Shown: positions 45,297 through 54,120 of the stretch, in pieces | How positions within the stretch are numbered: position 1 is the first letter of the stretch | Layout of the letters: each line of letters starts with the position of its first letter | Source: RHKX01 sp046330415 | GTDB taxonomy: Bacteria > Actinomycetota > Thermoleophilia > Solirubrobacterales > 70-9 | Length of the DNA: 64,000 bases | NCBI GenBank assembly: GCA_046330415.1 | Contig: JAXLSW010000015.1 | Span: 62,001-126,000, forward strand | Direction: 5' to 3' | Program-made: the position numbers and the translations under genes | Notes under the pieces: model-generated | Seen by the model: the letters and a program-made list of their open reading frames with translations, nothing else | Database searches by the model: none | Told to the model about the DNA's origin: nothing

Positions 45297-45920
45297 CTAG
45301 TCCGCGAGCTCGATCTCGCTGAAGACGGCGGTGCCGTTCTTCAGGCGGAGCTCCGCCTCGCGGATGACCACATCGACCGCGAGATCGTCGACGGTGCACT
45401 CGTCCTCGGCACCCTCGCCGCCTTCGTGACCCGCCCCGGGCTGACCGCCCTCGTCGTCACCCTCGGTTCCCGAGTGGCCGGGTCCCGGGCTGCGCTCGGC
45501 ACCCTCGGTCTCCTCGCCCTCGGTGCTGCCGTCCTGGCCGCACTCGTGGCCGCACTTGACCTCGGTCGAGTCGTCGACCGTGCCGGTGACGGAGCCGCCG
45601 CCGTAGAGGTCGATCGTCAGCGTCTCGCCGTCCCACGACGAGATCACGCCGGCGTTCTCGTCGCCGTCCTCGGACCCGTCGTCGTCGCTGTCGTCCTCCC
45701 GCGGGTTGGTCCCGGCCGCATACTCGCCGCGGTTGTTGAGGCCGTCGCTGTCCTGGTCGCGCTTGCCCTGCTTGACCTTCAGCGAGAGGTCGTAGCGCTT
45801 CTCCCAGCGGTCGGGCAGGTTGTCGTGGTTGCGGTCCTTGGCCGACGCCGGCGCGGCGATCGCGAACGCCGCGATCAACATGCCGACGACCACCAGCACC
45901 ACTGCTCTCGTCTTCGTCAT
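45297..45920 (-). CDS. secreted protein with TSP3-like Ca-binding repeats and DUF5666-like domain
   Basis: 207 residues. Signal peptide ~1-27 (ASA site). DRNHDNLPDRWE and DQDSDGLNNRGEYAAGTNP are thrombospondin type 3-like Asp-rich loops, expected to bind calcium. GVISSWDGETLTIDLYGGGSVTG resembles a DUF5666 strand pattern, followed by a Glu/Gly-rich acidic stretch and a C-terminal beta segment. GGAGG lies 7 nt before the ATG. It directly follows the sigma-factor gene and may be part of its output. Confidence 0.75.
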   Translation of the reverse strand: MTKTRAVVLVVVGMLIAAFAIAAPASAKDRNHDNLPDRWEKRYDLSLKVKQGKRDQDSDGLNNRGEYAAGTNPREDDSDDDGSEDGDENAGVISSWDGETLTIDLYGGGSVTGTVDDSTEVKCGHECGQDGSTEGEETEGAERSPGPGHSGTEGDDEGGQPGAGHEGGEGAEDECTVDDLAVDVVIREAELRLKNGTAVFSEIELAD

Positions 45921-45994
45921 CTCGTTCCTCCTTGCAGGAGCGCCTCCATGGCGCTCGGGGTGTTCTCAGGAGGAACCCGCGAGCGCGACGAGGA

Positions 45995-47371
<1,377 letters not shown>

Positions 47372-47504
47372 GGACGGGTCTCCTCTTTCTGCTTCTGCTC
47401 GGATGGCGATGGTAGGGCGGGAACCTGGGAGTCCCCTGGGAAGGAACAACGGCGCGAGGCGAAGATCACGGTGGTCACGGTGATCACGGTGCCGCGCCGC
47501 CTCC

Positions 47505-47510
47505 TACGAT
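47505..47510 (+). promoter_or_regulatory. -10-like TACGAT of the YdcZ-family gene
   Basis: TACGAT ends 8 nt before ATG 47519; supports that start and a leaderless message. Confidence 0.4.
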
Positions 47511-47518
47511 CCCCGGCG

Positions 47519-47956
47519 ATGGACCGAAGCGTCGCGATCGCCCTGACTGCCGCCGCCGGTGGGCTGATCGCGCTGCAGGCGCCGATCAACGCCGGGCTCG
47601 GCAGGTCGACCGGGAGCCTCGCCGCTGCGCTCGTCTCCTTCGGGGTCGGAACGATCGCCCTGGCGGTGATCGTGGTCATCGCGGGGGAGGGCGGCGGCGT
47701 CGCGAGCATCAGCGACGTCAGCCCCGTCTACCTGCTCGGCGGTCTGCTCGGCGCCGTCTACGTCACCTGCGCGCTGGTCGCCGTCCCCGTGGTCGGGGCC
47801 GGAGGGGTGGCCGCGGGCACGATCACCGGACAGCTGATCGCCTCACTCGTGATCGACCGGCTCGGGGCGTTCGGCCTGGAGCAGACGCCGATCACGTTCA
47901 GCCGCGTCGCCGGCGTCGTCCTGCTGATGCTCGGGACCCTGCTCCTCGTCCGCTAG
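47519..47956 (+). CDS. YdcZ/DUF606-family small membrane transporter
   Basis: 145 residues with five hydrophobic helices (DMT superfamily half-size). Family features: ALQAPINAGLG in the first helix, ALVSFGVGTIAL, the PVYLLGGLLGAVYVTCAL segment and a final VLLMLGTLLLVR helix. DUF606 proteins usually act as homo- or heterodimers; substrate unknown. No partner gene is adjacent. The open frame extends upstream, but the -10 box fixes the start at 47519. Confidence 0.82.
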   Translation: MDRSVAIALTAAAGGLIALQAPINAGLGRSTGSLAAALVSFGVGTIALAVIVVIAGEGGGVASISDVSPVYLLGGLLGAVYVTCALVAVPVVGAGGVAAGTITGQLIASLVIDRLGAFGLEQTPITFSRVAGVVLLMLGTLLLVR

Positions 47957-48034
47957 CCGCGGCGAGGGTCACTCACCCAGCAACCCCCAGCGGTCGCCGG
48001 GACCGCTCCCTTCGCACCGCTGCCCTCGCCACTT

Positions 48035-48083
48035 GACCTGTCACCGCAGAACAGAGAAGAAGTCCACTCCCGGGTGACAGGTC
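48035..48083. repeat. 11-bp inverted repeat GACCTGTCACC
   Basis: Arms 48035-48045 and 48073-48083 are perfectly complementary around a 27-nt purine-rich loop, in the gap after the YdcZ gene. Terminator-like or regulatory; no coding sequence is seen in 47957-48313. Confidence 0.45.
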
Positions 48084-48121
48084 CGCCGCCGGGGCTCAGG
48101 CGTGGGGCGGCGAGCCTGGGA

Positions 48122-48162
48122 CGCGGGGCGCGTAAACCACGTGATAGGTGGTTAGTGCGCCC
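48122..48162. repeat. structured palindromic repeat, copy A
   Basis: CGCGGGGCGC, then ACCAC/GGTGGT inner arms and a closing GCGCCC; an imperfect version of the element at 48194-48238, 72 bp away. Together they look like a REPIN-like pair. Confidence 0.5.
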
Positions 48163-48193
48163 AGCGCCGGCTGAAGGGCGGTTCCGCAGCGAA

Positions 48194-48238
48194 CGCGGGG
48201 CGCCTCGACCACGTCAGACGTGGTTCATGCGCCCCGCG
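48194..48238. repeat. structured palindromic repeat, copy B (perfect)
   Basis: Outer 10-bp stem CGCGGGGCGC/GCGCCCCGCG, symmetric 4-nt internal loop, inner 7-bp stem ACCACGT/ACGTGGT, 3-nt loop. Lies between convergent genes; could act as a bidirectional terminator or be a small mobile palindrome. Confidence 0.55.
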
Positions 48239-48313
48239 TCGGCCGGACGTCCACGCTGTTGCGATGGCTCCAGCCCGGTCTGGCTGGACTGGGCCCGACG
48301 ACGGCCCGCTTCG

Positions 48314-49480
48314 TCAAGCCGCGACCGGCTCGCGTCGCGCCTCGGGCTCGCCCTCGCTCTCGCCGGCGAACCCCGGCGGTGCGATCCCGAGGTAGTGGTC
48401 GAAGGACCACGTCGTGAACGACTCGACTGCGACGCCGCGCAGGATCGGCGCCAGCACCCGGGGCGGCACCTTCGGCAGCAGCTTCTGGACCCGCAGCATC
48501 CACTCGTACTTCCACCGGTGCTCGGCGTTGAACGCGGAGTAGCGGCGTAGCGCCTCGGCCCGGTCCTGACGGCCGTCGATCACGGCGCGGAGCTCGCGCC
48601 CGCAGGCGATCCCGAAGTAGAAAGCGGGGCGGATGCCCTCGGCGGTGAGGGGGATGCAGTGCCCGGCCGAGTCGCCGCAGAAGAAGATGTTGCGGGCGGC
48701 ACCCTCGCGGAGGCGGTGCGGAATCCAGTTGCCCTGGTAGCCCTCCGGCGGCTTGCCCAGGTCCTCGGTGAGCTTCACCGTCGGATCCTTGACGTGGAAT
48801 CGCGGGTCGAAGCTGCCGACGCCGATCCGGAGCTCGTCGCGGGCCGGGAAGTTCCATCCGTATCCGGCCGGGACGATGTCGCGGTCGATCCAGATCTCGA
48901 GGTCGTCGTCGGTGCCGGCCGGGTGGACCTCGAGGCCGCGCGAGAGCGGTGCGTCGGGCGGTTGGTAGCCGTCATCCAGGACCCGCCGCCATCCCAGGCA
49001 GTCGATGACCAGCGGCGCCTCGACGACCCCGCGGTCGGTCTCGATCGAGACCGGCGCGCCGTCATCGGCGACGCCGGGCTCCGGGATCGCGCCGATCCTG
49101 CGCTCGACCTTCGCGGTCTCGAACTCGGCGTCGCTCTGCTCCCAGAGCAGGTTGCAGAGCTCCGGGTAGTCGAAGGTGGAGAAGGACCACGGCAGACGCC
49201 AGCGCGTGTCGACGTGGGGCGAGTGGACGACGAGGTCGCTGAAGGTCTGGCGGATGGAGGGGGAGAGGCCGAGCCGCTCGATCCATTCCGTCGGCGCTGC
49301 GCACGCCGAGGTCTGGCGTTCGCCGATCTCGTAGCGATCGACGATCAGCACCCTTGCTCCGGAGCCGTGCAGCTCCCGGGCGATCGTCAGCCCGGCGAAG
49401 CTCGCGCCGCAGATGACGACGTCCCAGGAACCCTCGAGTGGAGTCCGTTCGTCGCCGCGCTTTGTCCTCCGGACGGGCAT
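48314..49480 (-). CDS. FAD-dependent oxidoreductase (geranylgeranyl-reductase-like)
   Basis: 388 residues from ATG 49480; TACGCT (minus strand, 49490-49495) ends 9 nt upstream. The N-terminal dinucleotide motif is VVICGASFAGLTIARELHG with VDRYE; FFCGDSAGHCIPLTAEGIRPAFYFG is the second FAD motif of the GGR/PHBH-like group. These enzymes reduce isoprenoid chains or hydroxylate aromatics; which applies here is unknown. Confidence 0.83.
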   Translation of the reverse strand: MPVRRTKRGDERTPLEGSWDVVICGASFAGLTIARELHGSGARVLIVDRYEIGERQTSACAAPTEWIERLGLSPSIRQTFSDLVVHSPHVDTRWRLPWSFSTFDYPELCNLLWEQSDAEFETAKVERRIGAIPEPGVADDGAPVSIETDRGVVEAPLVIDCLGWRRVLDDGYQPPDAPLSRGLEVHPAGTDDDLEIWIDRDIVPAGYGWNFPARDELRIGVGSFDPRFHVKDPTVKLTEDLGKPPEGYQGNWIPHRLREGAARNIFFCGDSAGHCIPLTAEGIRPAFYFGIACGRELRAVIDGRQDRAEALRRYSAFNAEHRWKYEWMLRVQKLLPKVPPRVLAPILRGVAVESFTTWSFDHYLGIAPPGFAGESEGEPEARREPVAA

Positions 49481-49489
49481 GCACCAGAG

Positions 49490-49495
49490 AGCGTA
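49490..49495 (-). promoter_or_regulatory. -10-like TACGCT of the flavoprotein gene
   Basis: On the minus strand it ends 9 nt before ATG 49480; supports that start. Confidence 0.35.
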
Positions 49496-49567
49496 GTGAG
49501 TGCCCGGGGACGGGAGCCTCCGACGTCTGGCGGCGCCCGGATGACGCCTCTGCAATCATGCGCGGCC

Positions 49568-51082
49568 GTGTCTGCGACCCAGACAGCTGGCGGAACCATG
49601 CTCGCACCCGAGGGAGCCACTCCTGTGGAGGGCTCCGACGGCCTGCTGCTCGAGCTCGACGGGAAGATCTTCCCGAACTACGACGCCACCATCACCCACT
49701 TCGACGAGAGCGAGGTCGTCACCGGCACCGTCGTCCGCATCGACAAGGACGAGGTGCTGCTCGACATCGGCTGGAAGTCCGAGGGCATCATCCCCTCGCA
49801 CGAGCTCTCGATCCGCCGCTCGGTCGATCCGGCCGACGAGGTCTCGCTCGGTGAGAGCGTCGACGCGCTGGTCCTCACCAAGGAGGACTCCGAGGGTCGC
49901 CTGATCCTCTCCAAGAAGCGCGCCCGCTTCGAGAAGGCCTGGCGCAAGATCGAGGCCGCCGCCGAGTCCGGCGAGCCGGTCGAGGGCGTCGTCATCGAGG
50001 TCGTCAAGGGCGGCCTCATCCTCGACCTCGGCGTCCGCGGGTTCCTCCCGGCTTCGCTGGTGGACATCCGCCGCGTGCACAACCTCGAGGAGTTCACGGG
50101 CCAGACCATCGAGTGCAAGGTCATCGAGCTCAACCGCAGCCGCAACAACGTGGTGCTGAGCCGCCGCGCCGTCCTCGAGGACGAGCGCAAGGAGGTCCGC
50201 GAGCAGATCCTCGGCCGCCTGCAGCCCGGTCAGATCGTCGAGGGCAAGGTCTCCAACATCGTCGACTTCGGCGCGTTCGTCGATCTCGAGGGCATCGACG
50301 GCCTGATTCACATCTCCGAGATCAGCTGGAGCCACGTCAACCATCCTTCCGAGGTCCTGAAGATCGGCGAGTCGGTCAACGTCAAGGTCCTCGACATCGA
50401 CCGCGACCGCCAGCGCATCTCGCTCGGCCTCAAGCAGACGCAGGAGGACCCGTGGCAGACGGTCCTCAACTCCTACGGCCCCGGCTCCTCGCTCTCGGGC
50501 AAGGTCACGAAGGTCGTCGCCTTCGGTGCCTTCGTCGAGATCGTCCCCGGCGTCGAGGGCCTCGTCCACATCTCCGAGTTGGCCGACCACCACGTCGAGA
50601 CGCCCAGTGAGGTCGTTCAGCCGGGTGAGGAGGTCCGCGTCAAGATCCTCGAGATCGACGAGGAGCGCCGCCGCATCTCGCTCTCGATCAAGCGCGTCGG
50701 CGAGGGCGGCATGCCGCTCCGGGACGCCTTCCAGGCCGCCCAGGCCGGTGCCGCGGGCACCGATGCCGAGGGGACGCCCGAGCTCGGGCTCTCCGAGGAG
50801 GTCTTCTCCGACTCCGGCTCCTCCGGCGGCGGGATCGAGATCACCGACGAGGACCTGGCCGCCGCGCACGCCGCGGTTGAGGCCGAGGCCGCCGCAGCCG
50901 CTGCGGCCGCCGCCGAGCAGCCCACGGCTGAAGCTGAGGGCGAGGCTGACGTCGCGCCGGACGCCGAGGGCGACGCGGCCACCGAGGCCGAGGCCGAGGC
51001 GGACGCCGACATCGAGCCGGCAGAGCTGGCCGAGGACGCGGCCACCGAAGCTCCCGAGCCCGAGACCACCGACGAATCCTGA
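49568..51082 (+). CDS. rpsA: 30S ribosomal protein S1
   Basis: 504 residues from GTG 49568 (ATG 49598 is an alternative; the frame is open far upstream but antisense to the flavoprotein gene). Four S1 RNA-binding domains (~48-115, ~133-197, ~214-284, ~301-371), domains 3 and 4 with GxVxxIVDFGAFVDLEGIDGL-type signatures, then an Ala/Glu-rich acidic tail (~400-504). Bases 50069-50274 have a 94% identical copy at 56461-56666. Followed by coaE after 4 bp. Confidence 0.93.
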   Translation: MSATQTAGGTMLAPEGATPVEGSDGLLLELDGKIFPNYDATITHFDESEVVTGTVVRIDKDEVLLDIGWKSEGIIPSHELSIRRSVDPADEVSLGESVDALVLTKEDSEGRLILSKKRARFEKAWRKIEAAAESGEPVEGVVIEVVKGGLILDLGVRGFLPASLVDIRRVHNLEEFTGQTIECKVIELNRSRNNVVLSRRAVLEDERKEVREQILGRLQPGQIVEGKVSNIVDFGAFVDLEGIDGLIHISEISWSHVNHPSEVLKIGESVNVKVLDIDRDRQRISLGLKQTQEDPWQTVLNSYGPGSSLSGKVTKVVAFGAFVEIVPGVEGLVHISELADHHVETPSEVVQPGEEVRVKILEIDEERRRISLSIKRVGEGGMPLRDAFQAAQAGAAGTDAEGTPELGLSEEVFSDSGSSGGGIEITDEDLAAAHAAVEAEAAAAAAAAAEQPTAEAEGEADVAPDAEGDAATEAEAEADADIEPAELAEDAATEAPEPETTDES

Positions 51083-51086
51083 GGTC

Positions 51087-51680
51087 TTGCCCGGTCCCTC
51101 GCTGATCGGGTTGACGGGGGGCATCGCCGCGGGGAAGTCCGAGGCACTGCGGATCCTCGCCGAGCTCGGCGCCGAGACGATCTCGACCGATGCGGTGGTC
51201 CACGAGCTGCTGGGCAGCGCCGAGGTGCGCGCGCGTCTGGTCGAGCGCTGGGGGGACCGGGTCGCGCCGAACGGTGAGGTCGACCGTGGCGCGATCGGCG
51301 AGATCGTCTTCGAGTACCCCGACGAGCTCGCCTGGCTCGAATCCGTCCTGCATCCGCTGGTCGGGGAGCGAGTCGTTGGGTGGCGCCGCGGGTTGTCTCA
51401 AGATGTGGAGGTGGCGGTGGTCGAGGTGCCGCTGCTCTTCGAGGGTTCGATGGCCGAGATGTTCGACTCAACGATCGCGATCAGCGCCGGCGACGGTGAG
51501 CGCCGCCGGCGCGCCGAGGCGCGCGGGACAGGCGCGCTCGAGGCGCGCAGCGGGCGCCAGCTCAGCCAGGAGGAGAAGTCCGCCCTGGCCACCCACGCGA
51601 TCAGCAACGACGGCTCCGTCGACGAGCTCCGCGCCGAGCTCGCGGCCCTCTATCCGGTCCTCAGGGAAGCGGGACGATGA
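51087..51680 (+). CDS. coaE: dephospho-CoA kinase
   Basis: 197 residues from TTG 51087. P-loop GLTGGIAAGKSEAL (~8-21), then STDAVVHELL, VVEVPLLFEG and a basic lid region RRRRAEARG. It phosphorylates dephospho-CoA in the last step of CoA synthesis. The rpsA-coaE order is usual in actinobacteria. ATGA overlap with the transglycosylase gene. Confidence 0.92.
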   Translation: MPGPSLIGLTGGIAAGKSEALRILAELGAETISTDAVVHELLGSAEVRARLVERWGDRVAPNGEVDRGAIGEIVFEYPDELAWLESVLHPLVGERVVGWRRGLSQDVEVAVVEVPLLFEGSMAEMFDSTIAISAGDGERRRRAEARGTGALEARSGRQLSQEEKSALATHAISNDGSVDELRAELAALYPVLREAGR

Positions 51681-52393
51681 CCCCGGCGCGCGGAGCCACA
51701 GCGCGCCGCCCCGCCGCCCGCTCCCGCAGCGCTTCCCGAGCCGCGGCGAGGCGACGGCGGGCGAAGGCGCGGGCGGAGCGATCCCGCCGGGTGCGCCGCT
51801 GGCTCTTCGCCGGCGGGCTCCTCGTCGGCGTCGTCGTGATCGCGGTTGCGGCGTGGCAGTCGCTGAGCCGCGACGGTCAGATCCCCGGCTTCGGACTTCC
51901 GCTCGAGCACGCGGACATCATCCGGGCGGAGGCCGACGACCCCGACACGGCGCACACGCTGTCCGGTGACATCGAGCTGCCTCCGATCGACCCGGCGCTG
52001 ATCGCGGGGGTGATCTTCCAGGAGTCGAAGTTCCTGGACCAGACCTCCGACGCCGGCGCCCGCGGCCTCATGCAGATCACCCCCGACACGGCCGACACGA
52101 TCGAGAGCCTCTCTGGTGGGTCGACCTTCACGTTCGACGATCTCGCCGACCCCGAGCTGAACATCCGCTACGGGACCTTCTACCTGCGCTACCTGATGGA
52201 CAAGTACGGCGGGGACGAGGCCGCGGCGCTCGCCGCCTACAACGCCGGCGAGGGCAACGCCGACGAGTGGGGCGGGGCCGATCTCGAGCTCTCCGACATC
52301 ACCTTCCCTGAGACCCGCGCCTACGTCGACGAGGTGCTCGAGAAGCAGGAGCAGTACCGCAAGGAGTACGCGGAGGAGCTCGGGATCCGCTGA
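51677..52393 (+). CDS. membrane-anchored lytic transglycosylase (SLT domain)
   Basis: 238 residues. An Arg/Ala-rich cytoplasmic tail (~1-41), one membrane helix (~42-61), then an SLT/lysozyme-like domain: catalytic Glu116 in FQESKFL, GARGLMQITPDTA and AAYNAGEGNADEW. It cleaves peptidoglycan glycan strands outside the membrane. Coupled to coaE by overlap. Confidence 0.9.
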   Translation: MTPARGATARRPAARSRSASRAAARRRRAKARAERSRRVRRWLFAGGLLVGVVVIAVAAWQSLSRDGQIPGFGLPLEHADIIRAEADDPDTAHTLSGDIELPPIDPALIAGVIFQESKFLDQTSDAGARGLMQITPDTADTIESLSGGSTFTFDDLADPELNIRYGTFYLRYLMDKYGGDEAAALAAYNAGEGNADEWGGADLELSDITFPETRAYVDEVLEKQEQYRKEYAEELGIR

Positions 52394-52418
52394 GCTGGAG
52401 CCGGTGCGAGCGAGGTCG

Positions 52419-52769
52419 CTACTCGGTCGCCCTCCACACCCACCAGGCGCAGAGGAACTGCAGCGGCAGCCGCGCCCACAGGGCCAGAGCCGGGATCTGC
52501 TCGTAGCGCTCGGGGTTGAGGGCCATGTGGACGTTCGCCGGGTAGACCGCGGCGAGCACGCCGAGCAGCCACCAGCGCGCGAAGCGCCGCGTCCCGGCCG
52601 GGACCACCGCCGCCCCGCCGATGATCTCGGCGACGCCGCTGATCAGCACGAGCTCGCGGTGGGCCGGCAGGTAGTCCGGCATGATCGACTCGTAGGTCCG
52701 AGGGTTGACGAAGTGGTTGATTCCGGCGCCGATCCAGAAGACGGCGAGGATTCGTTGAGAGAGGCTCAT
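52419..52769 (-). CDS. DoxX-like small membrane protein
   Basis: 116 residues from ATG 52769, with four hydrophobic helices; ILAVFWIGAGINHFVNP and GVAEIIGGAAVVP are DoxX/DoxD-like. TAGTGT (minus strand, 52778-52783) ends 8 nt upstream and fixes this start over longer readings. Role unknown; the family is linked to redox and membrane homeostasis. Confidence 0.8.
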   Translation of the reverse strand: MSLSQRILAVFWIGAGINHFVNPRTYESIMPDYLPAHRELVLISGVAEIIGGAAVVPAGTRRFARWWLLGVLAAVYPANVHMALNPERYEQIPALALWARLPLQFLCAWWVWRATE

Positions 52770-52777
52770 CGCCGGGC

Positions 52778-52783
52778 ACACTA
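52778..52783 (-). promoter_or_regulatory. -10-like TAGTGT of the DoxX-like gene
   Basis: On the minus strand it ends 8 nt before ATG 52769; a plus-strand TAGGTT (52798-52803) for the divergent antiporter gene lies 14 bp away. Confidence 0.4.
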
Positions 52784-52821
52784 GCCGCCGCGCAGCGTAG
52801 GTTTCGCCTCGAGGAACCTTT

Positions 52822-54039
52822 GTGGAGATCGATTTCACGAACCTCCTGATCATCGTGGCGATCGGTTTCGTCGCGCCGATGATCCTCGGGTTCTTCCCCG
52901 CGGTCCGCCTGCCCGCGGTCGTGCTCCTGATCGTCGCCGGGATCATCGTCGGCCCTGCGGTCTTCGGCTGGGTGGAGGTCGACGAGCCGGTCCGTGTCCT
53001 CTCGATCCTCGGGCTCGCGTTCCTGCTCTTCCTCGCCGGCCTCGAGATCGACTACACCCGCCTGCGCGGGCACATCGCGACGGAGGCCGTGTCGGGGTTC
53101 GTCGCCTCGTTCGGCCTGGCGCTCGTCGTCGGCCTCGTGCTCGACTCCGCCGGGGTCGTCGACGACGCGCTGCTGATCGCGATCATCCTCTCGGCGACGT
53201 CGCTGGGCGTCGTCGTGCCGGTACTGCGGGACTCAGGCCGCATCGACAGCGACTTCGGACAGCTGGTCATCGCGGCGGCCTCGATCGCCGACTTCGCGAC
53301 GATCATCCTGCTGACGCTCTTCTTCTCCGGTGAGTCGCCGAGCGTCGCCGGGACCCTGATCCTGCTCGGCGGCTTCCTCGGCGTGGTCGCGCTGCTCGGG
53401 TTCGCGATCGCGGGCACCGAGCGTCTGGGCGCGGTGCGGCGCGTCTTCCGGCATCTGCACGGAACCACGGCCGAGCTCCGGGTCCGCGGTGCCTTCGCGC
53501 TCCTGGTCGGCCTCACCGCGCTCGCGACCGAGCTCGGGCTCGAGCTGATCCTCGGGGCGTTCCTCGCCGGCTCGGTGCTCAAGCTCGTCGACCGGGAGAG
53601 CTCGGCCGCGCGCGAGGAGCTGATGGACAAGCTCGACGCGGTCGGGTACGGCGTCTTCATCCCCGTCTTCTTCGTCACGGTCGGCGTCGGCTACGACCTC
53701 GGCTCGCTCGGGGATCCCGCGACGCTCGCCCAGATCCCGATCTTCGTCGTGGCGCTGCTGGTCGTCCGCGGCCTGCCCGCGCTCCTCTACAGGCGTTCGT
53801 TCTCTCGGCGAGAGGTGCTCGTCGCCGGGCTCCTGCAGGCGACCTCACTTCCCTTCATCGTCACCGCGACCGCCATCGGGACCGAGCTCGGCGCGATCTC
53901 GGGAGGAACCGCCGCCGCCTTCGTCGCCGCCGGACTGGTCACGGTCGTCGTCTTCCCGGCCACCTCGCTGGCGCTGCTCGGCGGCGGCCGCTGGGGAGCC
54001 CACCCGCGCCGTGGTTCCGCCTACAGCGGCGGCATGTAG
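52822..54039 (+). CDS. CPA2-family cation:proton antiporter
   Basis: 405 residues, about 12 membrane helices. LGLAFLLFLAGLEID, SATSLGVVVPVL and ASIADFATIILL, with the helix-5 Asp, are typical of KefB/NapA-like exchangers; GLELILGAFLAGSVL and PVFFVTVGVGYDL follow. No C-terminal TrkA-N domain. GTG start preceded by GAGGA. Likely Na+ or K+/H+ exchange for pH or salt balance. Confidence 0.88.
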   Translation: MEIDFTNLLIIVAIGFVAPMILGFFPAVRLPAVVLLIVAGIIVGPAVFGWVEVDEPVRVLSILGLAFLLFLAGLEIDYTRLRGHIATEAVSGFVASFGLALVVGLVLDSAGVVDDALLIAIILSATSLGVVVPVLRDSGRIDSDFGQLVIAAASIADFATIILLTLFFSGESPSVAGTLILLGGFLGVVALLGFAIAGTERLGAVRRVFRHLHGTTAELRVRGAFALLVGLTALATELGLELILGAFLAGSVLKLVDRESSAAREELMDKLDAVGYGVFIPVFFVTVGVGYDLGSLGDPATLAQIPIFVVALLVVRGLPALLYRRSFSRREVLVAGLLQATSLPFIVTATAIGTELGAISGGTAAAFVAAGLVTVVVFPATSLALLGGGRWGAHPRRGSAYSGGM

Positions 54040-54108
54040 CTTCTGGGCCGCCGCCGCCCGGCCGCGGAGCTCGCGTGATTGCGGCCAGGGCCCGACCTCG
54101 ACCACCGC

Positions 54109-54114
54109 TACGCT
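54109..54114 (+). promoter_or_regulatory. -10-like TACGCT of uvrB
   Basis: TACGCT ends 6 nt before ATG 54121. No LexA box was found upstream of uvrB, in contrast to uvrA. Confidence 0.4.
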
Positions 54115-54120
54115 CGCCGG

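Noticed and set aside
47957..48313. tRNA or other structured RNA gene in the gap after the YdcZ gene
   Set aside because: Strong hairpins are present but there is no T-loop GTTCRANYC, acceptor stem or CCA; palindromic repeats explain the structure better.
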